NCBI GenBank assembly: GCA_921293015.1
Contig: OV121095.1
Coordinates: 33,515,484-33,579,483, forward strand
Source: Phorcus lineatus
Taxonomy: Eukaryota; Mollusca; Gastropoda; Trochida; Trochidae
Direction: 5' to 3'
Length of the DNA stretch: 64,000 bases
Made by a program: the position numbers and the translations under genes. Positions 13,101-25,100 of this stretch are shown one piece after another. Below the pieces are notes generated by a model, which did not search any database, had not been told where the DNA came from, and worked only from the letters and a program-made list of their open reading frames with translations. The first letter of the stretch is position 1; the number at the start of each line of letters is the position of its first letter.

Positions 13101-16100
13101 TAATCCACCATGTGCTCTGAAGAACGGATAACGAGCAACCTCGTAAACGTTTTATCTTTCTTGTTTGTGAACAGTCCTTCTAAATGACCAGCCTATTTGT
13201 ATAATTCATTGGAGACCAGTAGCAGTCTAAGGTTTGCAGTCTTTAGTGTACATTACATACAACCAGGAGGTTCATTGTTTGAATAACAAACAATTTTGTC
13301 TCGCCATTTGTGTCCTTTTTGTGCTCATTAAGCAAAAGAAACACCTATTGTTGATTTTTTTCAAGTGTTTTAACTGCATTTTGCATTGTTGAGATTCATA
13401 TTCTTTAAAAAAAAAAATATTTACAGCATAGCGGTTAATTTGAAATTTTTGATTTTGGAACCATTCTTGATGCCACCATGTTGTTAAATATTTTGATGCT
13501 GTAAGTCTTTTAGGGTTATTGTTTGTCATGCTTGAGAATCATTCTTTACCTGACTGTAATTTAAATTGTACTTCAAGAGTTAAGACATTACTATGCAGGT
13601 CCTTTTCTCTTATTCCATGGCGTCAGGACAAACATCATTTCTCTTTTCATAATCTAGACTGGACAGATGATCTGGTCAAGAATTGTTTGACCAATCTAGA
13701 GTGTCACACGGTCCAGGTCACTGCATTGCTCTGTGGAATGTGGATCATAGGTGTTAAATATGTAGCTTGACCATTTGGACCTCGCCAGTTGCTGACTATT
13801 TTATTTATTTTTTATCATTTGGTTACTTAGAAACTACTTCTTACAAGTTTGAGTCCAATTACTCAAAAAAACATCATGTCTGATCTTTTGTTATTTATTT
13901 ATATTAAGAATATAAATTGCAAACATGGTTCTTGAGTGCAAGATATTTTACATCTACACATAAGTATATACTGTGAATGAAGACTCTAGACTCTCCCATC
14001 AACTCAAGACTTGATATGAAATATTTCTTAAATAATTAAAGCACAATTTGTGTACAAATATCACTGGTAAATTGTTAAACTCGGCTTCTACTATCCTGGG
14101 TTGAAATCCCGATTTGTAAGAGGGTGTCTAAAATAAAAAGTTAATTAAAAAGCATATACATATATGAACTCAATCATATCTTAAAACCCAATTTTTGGTC
14201 ACATCCTTCAATAACACATGCAATTAAAGAGCCACTCCGTGAGTTGTTGGAGTCATATATGCCAAACTTATTCAATGGTGTCATTTGATCGCCAAGTGTC
14301 GAAAGTTAACAAAAAGACACATTTTAAAGCTTATTGGTCTTTTACAGTGACAATATGAAGGTAGAACGTCGCAATTATGATCGAAAACCGGACAGTGGCG
14401 CGCGTCAAATAGTCAAACGTAATTTTGGAGACTTATCTAAAACAGCCAGGAGGGCAGTTAGGAGTTGATAGCGTTTGTTCGGCTATATAACTAGTTTCCA
14501 TGTATATTGGACGTGATATCTACACCTCTGTGCATTTATAAGGCTGTTTTTAGATTTTCATGGAAAAGCAGTATTTGTCATATATATGTCTTTTGGACAT
14601 GAAAAGTTAAGATGTTTTTATTTCATATCAACACATATGACATTTAGGTTCGTATCAAAGGTAAATAATATGTTATCAAAATCACAGAGTGGCTCTTTAA
14701 GATGCAAAGTTAGACGTCCTTTGTATATTGAAAGAGATGCAAAAAGCAATTCAAAATAGGTCACTATCCTAAATGCTCTGTACGTGTGACCTGACATTAC
14801 ATTATTCTTTAGACTCACCCTAAACAATAGAAAGCATTTAGGTAGCAACAAACCTTTATTTTATCTCAACTGAGGCATTGATTTACGCTTCTGTTCATGC
14901 CATAAGGTCTTAACGTCAAAGAAGATTTTGTTAAAAAGTGGTTTTTAATAACTCTGTACAAGCTAATTGGTTAGATTGGGAATTATAAAAATACTTAAAG
15001 GAAACAAATAGTAAATTAGTAACGATAATCAAAATGTTCAAAATATTTGTATTCATATAAGTATCAAGAATTCTGCATCTTTTTGTTGGAACAGTAAAGG
15101 TTTAACGTTTTTACATGGTAAATGGGTATTTATTAACCTGCTACAAAACTTAGCTTTCAATTTAAATTGAAAATCAAATGGAAATGTTTTAAAAACCTAA
15201 ATTCATAAAAAGGAATTCAAATGTCACTTGTCAGTGAACTATAGCATCAATTCTTTGTCTTACAGGAAGTGAAGACATTGTCAATGGAAGTCTGAAGCTG
15301 ATTCTGGGACTGATATGGCACCTGATTCTCCGGTACCAGATCGGTAAATCCAAGCTTCCTGCAAAGAAGTTGATGCTGGCATGGCTCAAGGCTGTGGTAC
15401 CAGACTGCCAGATCTCTAACTTCACTTCAGATTGGAATGATGGTGTCAACCTTCAGTGAGTATCCCATTTTGAAACTTACAGAAAATTAAAAGTTTTAAT
15501 GACCAAATCATAGTAAAGTCACTACCAAATCATCACAACATTTCAGTGATTTCTATAATATTAAAGTATGGAAAACACTACTAATAATGCTTAATTTGCT
15601 TGTAAAGGCTGTCATTTCATGAGATGAAATGTAACTTGTGAAAGCATCTGTCAGGTTGAATGAAATGAGCATTTTATTTGCATCATTGCCACATAATGAT
15701 ATGTGATCTTTAAGAACACATTGATGAGGATACTTACAATTTTTGTAACTCTCTAAAGGTAGCTTTTTGCAGTTTACTATGACCATTTTTTCTAAAGATT
15801 TTCACAACAAAATAGAACATAAGACTTTTCATGAAACCTTACATTTTTATACCTATCAGTTGTTGTGTTTCCTGAAATTAATAACTGCTTGTAAATTTTA
15901 TGAATCAAACTTTGTTCTCATTAGAATCAATAATTTAACTAAATTCACATGAATCTTCTACTTATCATCATTCAAATCATTTTCTTTGCCCAAGTTTTCT
16001 TATGTAACATTGTCTGTGACATTATGATACAATATTTTCTGTTGGTAAAGCAAGTAGTGACAATAGAAGTTGCTGACTGTATTAAAGAGATAAACCAAAT

Positions 16101-19100
16101 CAAATAAAATTGGCAATAAAAAAACTGTAACTCTGAAAGCATTGTCATATGAGTTAGGATATGCTCTCCAATTGCCTACTTCTCTCTTATTTGTGTGATA
16201 CCAAAACTCACTCTCATTTCCTTTTAAATAATAAGATACACTTACTCCGGTAATGTTGAATATCAATTCATTCATTAACATATTTATCTTTCAATTGCAG
16301 CGCCGTTATCGACTACTGTCAGCCTGGTCTCTGTCCAAACTGGCGCCAACTCAACAGGGCCAACAAGTAAGTCAAGAATTGATTGATAATCTTTTATCGA
16401 TTGGATGAATAATTGATCAATCACTGTCTAATTAAGTCAGTGAATTAGCGCTACATTCTTAAACATGTGCCTGAAATATACATGTGTTCATTTCATGCAT
16501 GTCATTGACACCAGAAATAGACATTAAGCAGGAAATAGACAATCTATTTTGTAATTTTGAGGATATTATGATTATTACAGTAAATAGTATATATATGTAT
16601 TCGTATTTCATAATGATAAATATGATCATAATAATACTTTGAGATTTAAAAAAAAACAAAGTAAAATTTTGTATTTGAGCTGTAAGTTGTTTGAAAAAAA
16701 ATTGTTTTGGTATGTTAATTTTTTTAAAATTACCTCCTTCTTAAAGAATCGAGATTTTATAAAATCATAATTGATAGTTTTCCAGACATTATGGAGGAGA
16801 ATTAAGTCTCTTCCAAAAACATTTTGTGATTTATTGACATAGCATATGAGCTCAAAAACTTTGTTTGAGTCATTGATTCCGCTGATTGTATGAAAATGAT
16901 CTATTGTTGAGTAAGCAAGCACTTAGGTGACAGCTGAGTCTTATTGATTGCTTGAATAGGCAAGGAAAGTGACATCACTTGTCAATTATCCTGAAATAGA
17001 CATGTTTATGTTTACAATGTTATAAATGCCTGGAAGAATGTTAATAAGCCAACATCTTATCATAAACCATAAACATGCTATTCTACTCTGAGATCCATAA
17101 AACCAAGGCCCAGATTTTCGAAAATCTCTTAGCACTAAGATAGTCATAAGTAACATACATTAACATTGGCTTATGACTAACTTAGCACTAAGAGAGCTTC
17201 GAAAATATAGGCTTTGGTCTTTATGGATCTCAAGATGTTTGGTTAATTTTTAGATAGAATTTGATTCTAAAAATCTTTGAATTATTTAGAAATAGACGAG
17301 TTTAATTTTATAATGTTATAAACGCCTTGAAGAATGTTAATAGTTTGATCTTAAGGGATCTCGGTGCATGTAAATGAATTAGATTAGAATTAGATGTTGG
17401 GTTAATTTTTAGACAGGATCAAATTCTCAAAATCTTGTAAATTATTTTGAAATAGACAAGTTTTGGTTTATTATGTTATAAACACCTGTAATACCTGTAA
17501 TGTTTTAGGATTTTGGAGTATCTCTTTATCAATGGTGATAAGATTTTTTTTTAAGAGAAGATCGAATTCTCAAAATTTTTAAAATTATTTTAAAATTGAT
17601 GTGTTTGGTTATTATGCTACAATTACTAATCAAATAGATGAATTAATATTAATTCAGTTCATAAATGATAACGAAAATAATTATTGATTTGATATCTTTT
17701 CAAAAGCCATTTAATTGACCAAATTTGACAGATTTGTCAATAGGCATTTGAATTGTGTGTTATCGTACCTCCTTATGGATTTTTAGTAGAAAATCATTTA
17801 TTTTTATATTATTATTATAAATTTTCTTAAGAAATGTCTTTGAAACAAAAATAAAAAAGGTAACAAAGACAGTTATTGAACTTGCTCAAGAAGAAAAATA
17901 TAGTGTGCCTGAGGTGGTAGTTATTTTGCACTAAAGAAACAGTATCATCAGAGAGATTTAAGTGAAGAAGTGTCAATCATTCGTGTCAAAAGGATTTTTC
18001 CTGACAGGTTTTGTCAATAGAACATTCTTCAGCATCGGTCTCAACTGAGAGAATGTAGAAACTAGGCGAGAGATACATGAGACACGGAACTTGTGAATTT
18101 TCATCTGTGAATGAGGCAGGGCAGATCTATTCAACCTTTAGAAATGAAACAGAGATTATAATTACCTTATTGAATCTTGTAACATTTCTTGACCATTCAG
18201 ATTACATATAAACACATATATTTCTTCAGTTATCCCCCTTGTTTCTGTTAACGTAGTAATTTTGTTGTGAGGAATTTGTTATTTTCTTTGATCCATTGTA
18301 ATTCTAGTCATATGAGTGATTTATTAGTAATTCAGTTAGCTAATAATTTTCAGATAATTTTAATAAATACTTATAAATATTAATATGTGGACAATGACAG
18401 TTGTTGTTATTGTTAAACTTATAGTTAAAAATTTTCTCTCATTAAAAATGTTTCATCTGTCTTTGCTTATTGTAATCATTATTTTTAATTTTCACCTAGC
18501 AGTGATAATATGATGATAGTAGTATTAATCTTTTCTCAATATGTAAAATGTGCATATAACAATACTAGTATAAACTGAATGACAAAAAATACTCAAATGT
18601 TACAAAGCACTCCTTTTGTGTAAGGATAGGCATGTGCTAATGAATACAGCCATGTAAGCTATGTCTTGTCTATTGCTGTTGTATTATTTTGACCTGAATC
18701 TATCTCCTGAAATAACACCTATTGACAATTGACATGAAAAGGAGTACACATATCAAATGAACTCTAGTCTTACTTTTGAAAATAAAAATTTAGTAGAAAT
18801 TTGAAATTGAAATAGAATAATGATTTAACACTTTACCTGTTTGTCAAAGCTTAAGGTGTGACCAGTTGAAATATTAACTATTGAATTGATAGAGTTGTCA
18901 AGAAACATCCACTGTAACACTCCCTAACAATATCTCAAGAAAATGTGTTTTCCCTGTATTTCTAAAAGGTTGTAATCTTAATTATTTTGAAGACAGTTTG
19001 ATGAATGTGCTTTTACTATATGAAATTGTGTTACAACTTGATCACTAAGAAAAGTATTAATTTAAACTTCAATACAAGGTTTGATTCTTGCAAACTCTCC

Positions 19101-22100
19101 CAAGTCTTTGAGACTGACAGCATGTTTTAAAAGAACACACAGTTTTTTCAAAATGATCATAGCATCTGAGTTCACAGAGAATAATAGTGCGGTAAACTAT
19201 TTTTTCACTTCATGTTTGAGCTTGTGTCAATTCCATGGATTGTACAAGATTAGCTACAAATCAGATATGTTTGTTCTGTAAAATCTCTAAATCATCTCAC
19301 AACATTTACAGCTTACCAAGTGTTTACCTTCTAATACTTCATACCACAGAAGAAAACAGCCGTATGTAATAATGCATGTTACAATCTTCAAATTGCAGCC
19401 ATAAAATCTTTAAATTGCTGTCATGTTCTTGAGATTATTTGAATAAACAAGTTATAATTATGGCTGATTCAGAGTAAGGTCTGTTTATCAACACCATGAC
19501 CACACTCGGCGGCATTGCATCACGCTAAGGAAAAAAACTGTTACATTAATGTGAAAAAGAGCAATCGCTTCAAAACACGATTTTTTAGACTGATTTAAAC
19601 ATGACATGAGGTCAGTTGTTTTCTCAACCAATCAGCTGCTTGATGCTAAATCAGACTTGTGAAGAGGAAAGGAGTGGAGTTTTGTCAACAAACAAAGTAA
19701 ATAGTTAAGGTCAGAGTATACAACCCTGTCTAGTGCACGCTATTAACTGGCATTACAGGAAACAGTCATTTAACTGCTTAAATGTTTGTCATTTTCTCTT
19801 TATTGACTCAATAAATGAAATGTAAATAGCAATCTAGGAAGAGGTTTTTATCTTTTCAAAAACTGAGTAATTTGTATCTTGTAACTTTAAGATGAAAGAC
19901 TGAAAGTGCATGCAAAAAAGGAAAAAAGCACTAACTAAGTTCCCAATTAAATTTCACATTTTATAACTTGATTATTTACATATCTTGAAAACCAGGAAAT
20001 CACTTGTTCAGTATTATTTAATTTTATTGAATCATTTCACTAGTGCCACTTCTTTAATTGCAGTTAATAACTTTTATCCATTACCATGTGCATAGTTATG
20101 TTACTTCATGTTATATTTTCCACAACAGGTACTTCTGTGATACAGTAGCAATAACAGAGAATTTAATAACTAGCGTATACCAGTTGAATCATGCAATGTT
20201 CTAAAATTTATATACTATGAAGAATTGTCAGTATTGTTAATATGATACAAAGCATTAATTATTTTCATTAGAGGTTAACTTTTATATTAGAACATTATTC
20301 CTAGCTAAAAATTACATGTGTTATGTAGGTATGAAATACACCTGTAAACAATTCTTGATGTTTGATTATCTTGTATGCATATATCAGGTACATAGTATCC
20401 AAATATTTGCTAAAAGGTTTTGCCTATGCAAAGTTTACAATGTAGAGATAGCCTCATAGTGTTGAAAAGGCTTTAGAAATAGCTTATATACACTTGAAGC
20501 AGTTTATTGTGTTCTGTGGGATCAGGTAACAGTCTGTACTAAGAACTCCCATCATTGTGTTGAAATGTACATGTCACGTCTATTGCGTGTGATGAATGAA
20601 CAGAGCAACTGTTGGTTTTGATGTAGTATGTACATGCCTTGACACAATACCTCTGTGTGTGTCTGGGAGGGGGGGGGGGGGGTTCATGGGTTTCAGACAC
20701 CCCCCTTTTTGGGTTTAAAAAAAAGCTAATATATGTATATTTATTCCCCCCCCCCCTCCCCCCCATTTCAAGATGTGAAGAATTGCATAACCTTGCATGT
20801 TAAATTAGACATAATTTATTTGTAGTTCAAACGATTCTTAATTGCAATATAAGTGGATTAATCATATCCAGGGTCCTAATTCTTTTGAACGCCGCTAATG
20901 GCTGAAATATTGACCAAGCGGCGTTAAACAATAACTCACTCACTCACTCACTAATTCTTTTGAAAGAAGAGAATAGGAATGTGAAATCCAAATCTATTTT
21001 ATGTAAATCAAGAGAAGAAAATAGGAAAGTGAAATCAAAATCTATATTATATAAATCCAGAAATGAAAAAAGGAATGTATAATCCAAATCTATATTATGT
21101 AAATCAAGAGAAGAATATTGGAAAATGAAATCCAAATCTATATTATGTAAATCCAGAGAAGAAAATAGGAAAGTGAAATCCAAATCTATATCATATAAAT
21201 CCAGAGAAGAAAATAGGAAAGTGAAATCCAAATCTATAAATATATATATATATTACATAGTAGAAAGTAGATGTTTGACATCAAAGAGAAGTAACAAAGA
21301 ATATGTTGATGATTCAAGTATGTCAATTGAGTGAGTCCATCAAACTTAAATCATCACAAATAATTTCTAATGAAAGTCAAAACTTTGTGAAAGATATTTT
21401 ATGCATCATCAACATACATGATCATCATCCTTAGTGACCACGCCAGATTGATACCTTTTCTCTGTTAACAGACTAGAGAACTGTCGAGATGCCATGATGT
21501 TGGCCAAAGACAAGTTTGCCATCCCCCTGGTGGTGCGTCCCGAGGATCTCTCCTCCCCCCATCTTGACGATCTCTCTGGGATGACGTATCTCTCGTACTT
21601 CATGAACATCGATTCTCCCGGATACCACGCCACTCTCCGCAACGTCAATGCTCTTATGACACAGGGCCACATCAAGGACTTTACCGTAAGTTGGATTTGG
21701 GTTTAGACAGGTCTCTTGATGGATTTTATAAAATGTTGATATCAAGATGGAACTTATATCAAGAAGTGAAATATGCAATGCCTTTACTGTTTTCATTGGC
21801 AAGATTTGAAGAAAATTGTTTTCTCATCTTCATATCAGATGTCGTTTAAAGGAGCCTTTATTTTGAGAATGTCAGAATCTAGCTTTTAGAATCAAGAGTC
21901 ATTGTAAATGAACTTTCATTATAACAATGAAAAATATTGGTTAAAGCAATTCTGTTTTACTTTTTTTCACAATACATTTAAAAGATAATACAAATTTCTA
22001 TGAAGGGTAATAATTTTATTGTCTTTGGGAATAGTGTTTGTGTCATAGTGTTCAAAAAGTTCATTTTAACAGAGTTACTTTTTCTTCAACTTACCATCTC

Positions 22101-25100
22101 AAGGAAGCAAAGTAGTGTTGTTTAATACATTTGAACCATTATACACTACAAATGATTCCTATACAGAGTAGCTGGAATGATGGCTCTCAGCTTATCAACC
22201 TGGTCAAATCCCTTGGTCAGAATCCTGGAGCGGTCACTACTGACCATGTGGACAACCTGAAGAGAGGTATGTCATTTATACACCTTGGGCCTGTTCCACA
22301 ATACACTTACAATTGATTGTAAGGCTACAATCAGTTTAAACCAATGTTAAAAGAATTGGCTACAATTGATTTTAACCCTTCTACTGCCTTGTAGAACAGG
22401 CCCCTGTCCATTAACTGAGGATGAACGGTATTATCGATATATCGGTATATTGCAATAAAAAAAAAACATGATACGTACCGGAAAAATATCCAATATATCG
22501 GAGGTTTAAAAATTAACATTTTCCGTGTAAAATTGCAGAAATACGTAACCCAAAAAAGGTGTGAACAAAGTCAAAATAGTACAGACACATTAAAAGTCTG
22601 AAACCAGTCACCAGAATTACCTCTCTTAACAAGACGACGTCCGGTTGAACATTTGATCACTGTTCTAATCGCTGCTATTTAGTCAAGAGAGTATGGAAAA
22701 CTGAACTATGAAAAGTACCAAATTTATTGCAATACGTAGTGCAATATGCTTTTCTGTATCGCGATATATTGCCATACGGAAAGGAGGAGCAATACCCATG
22801 ATAACTACAGTACTGTACAAAGCAGCCATGCTAACCTGTAAAAGTCCATATCAATTCAAAACCACAAAAATGTTTTAACCTCCTCTGGCTCCCAAAGCAT
22901 CCTTCGAGTGATGATACAGAAAGCTTTTTCTTGCATTCATATATCTTTAAAACAATTCCCAGGTATTGAGAGTGGACGTCGACTTGGTGTGGAACCGATC
23001 TTGACCGCCAAGGAGATTGCAGAGGCTGACAAAGAACACTTGGGAATAATGGCCTATGCTGCCTACTTCACCCATCTGAAGCCTGTCAAGTCTCTAGCAG
23101 ACAAAGCTACCATTGATGGCAACTTCCAGAATGTCTATGTCGGACAAGAGGTGATGTTTTAACTGTTGTCAATCATTTAAATTTCATAATCTTTGTTATC
23201 GATGTTTGGAAGAGATGATCTCTTAAGAATGTCTATTTTTTAAAAGAGATGATGTTTTAACTGTTGTCAATCATTGAAATTTCATAATCTTTGTTATTGA
23301 TGTTTGGAAGAGATGATTTCATAAGAAGGGCTAAGTTGTACAAGAAGTGATGTTTTAACTGTTGTCAATCATTGTATTTTGATAATCTTTGTTATCGACG
23401 TTTGGAAGAGATGATTTCTTAAGAATGTTTATGTTTGAAAAAAGATGATAGTTTTAACTGCAGTTGTCAATCATTGAAATTTCTTTGTTATCGATGTTTA
23501 GAAGAGATGGTACAAGAAGAGATGCAATATTTGTTAATATCAATCATAGAATTCATACTTTGTTAAAGCTCAGAATTAAATATAGCATAATTACTCTTCT
23601 TTATAATTTCAGAAAACCTTCCGTCTGACTATTGATGATGACGTCAGTGCCGGAGATTTCAGAGCGGAAGTAATTGGACCAGATTCTATACCCCCCGTGA
23701 GACTGAATTGGTCTGGTAGAACAGCCACAGGGTCCTTCACACCTTCTGAGATGGGCCAACACAGGGTATGTCGGACAACTTTCATAGTTCAAACTCGAAT
23801 TTCTTAATTGAAATTCCAATCAACTAACTAATCAACTAAGTGATATTAAACGAGTTCAATGATTTTTTTTATCTTCATTAAGTTCTTGGTTCATCATTAG
23901 AATTGTACCTTATTATGTTGCTAATTAGCTGATATTGTCACTATAATTGAAGTTCAGCAAGAGTGAGCAATATTTTTTGCCAGATGGGGTACCCTAAATT
24001 TTTTACTTACATTACAATATGAAGATTTGAGTCCTAAATTCATTAAGGATTTGAAGGTTTTTTGATGCAACCACAATGTGCATCTGTGCCCCTAGCAGTG
24101 AGTTGGGGACCTAGTAGGATGAGATGTCATTGCAGCATGATAATATACTTCACAGGGATTTCAGAGAATAAATAAATTTGTAGAATTCCTTCAGTATCAG
24201 ACTTGTCCTGCATTATAAGGCTAAATAAAAGAAATTAAGGGTTTTGATTTGTTAGGAAATTAATATTCTAATTATATGCATGTCATTTCAGCTAAAGAAA
24301 ATCATTTATTTTTAACCCCCCCCCCCCCCCAAAAAAATATTTAGTAGAAACACTTACTATACCATTTTGTATGCTGGCATCACTTCCAAACTGTATTTCT
24401 ATAGAATGAAATCAAATATCCTTTGAGTTTATATTTGAAAAAAAATATGTGTAAAATCTGTAAAGTTCAGTCACTAGTAAGATCACCTTCTTGACATGTA
24501 TACAACTAAATATGTCTTCTAGCAAAAAAGATATTGCATAATCATTTTTTTCACCTTATTCTTACCTTTTCAGCTGAATGTCTACTGCAGAAATGAACCA
24601 CTCAACAGCTGTCCAATACCATTCAAAGTTTCATCAGACAGGTCAAAGGTCACATTCAAGCCTGTTGATAAATGCCCTGTCGGTGTTATAACAGAACTAA
24701 AGGTGATATATCTCAAAATAAAATCATATTACTTACCTTAAAATAAACCGCATGTTAAAACCACTGTCATTCTAAAATCATATTTTAATGCTAAATTCAC
24801 GTGGTATGAATTTTCATGAGTTTTATGATTAGGAAGAAACTTCATAAAATGACATTTACTGCATCTTTGTTCAGCTGTGCAGGTCTCTGAATAATTAGCA
24901 CTAACAAACTCATCCTCTGTCACTGATCTTGAATGTGTGGTTGAGCTGGTGGAATGATTGATTCAATATTCTACAGAATATTGTCAGATCAGAATGTTTT
25001 TCGACATGTTGACAAGATCATATATTCCTCCCTTTGTAGCTGTTGTCTTAATTCTATGATAATTTGTTCAGGTCGACACGTCATCAGCAGGCCAAGGCGA

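Larger units (their letters stand above)
4134..15265. other. Intron 1 (11.1 kb)
   Basis: This very long first intron holds a family A element relic near 7487-7915, a 43-bp minisatellite (8914-9374), a broken Tigger transposon (10474-11379), a 185-bp tandem repeat (11755-12311) and a family A element (14224-14700). A weak copy of the GCGGCG-TAAAC repeat tail is at about 4765-4800. The rest is AT-rich with no exon I can support. Long first introns often hold enhancers or alternative first exons, but none can be named here. Confidence 0.8.
16367..21471. other. Intron 3 (5.1 kb)
   Basis: Holds a foldback element (17089-17232), poly-G and poly-C tracts near 20668-20682 and 20744-20764, a repeat tail with CTCA repeats (20889-20950) and a 48-bp minisatellite (20962-21238). 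Segments around 17040-17480 repeat an AATAGACA/GTTTATAATGTTATAAA theme loosely. No coding exon was found. Confidence 0.75.
21686..23612. other. Introns 4-6 and their contents
   Basis: Intron 4 (21686-22166) holds nothing recognisable. Intron 5 (22267-22962) holds a foldback at 22287-22403 and a region with short ATCGATATATCGG and TATCGCGATATA palindromic words (22430-22800) that looks transposon-derived but lacks clear ends. Intron 6 (23151-23612) is mostly a tandem repeat that starts within exon 6. Confidence 0.7.

Noticed and set aside
13272..13770. Open frames on both strands in intron 1
   Set aside because: No known domain; they begin or end in ordinary AT-rich sequence.
20944..21334. 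Repetitive open frames on both strands
   Set aside because: Produced by the 48-bp minisatellite; no start context, splice sites or domain.
22430..22800. Region with ATCGATATATCGG and TATCGCGATATATTG words, perhaps a hAT-type transposon remnant
   Set aside because: No matching inverted ends or target duplication could be placed, so it is not called as an element.
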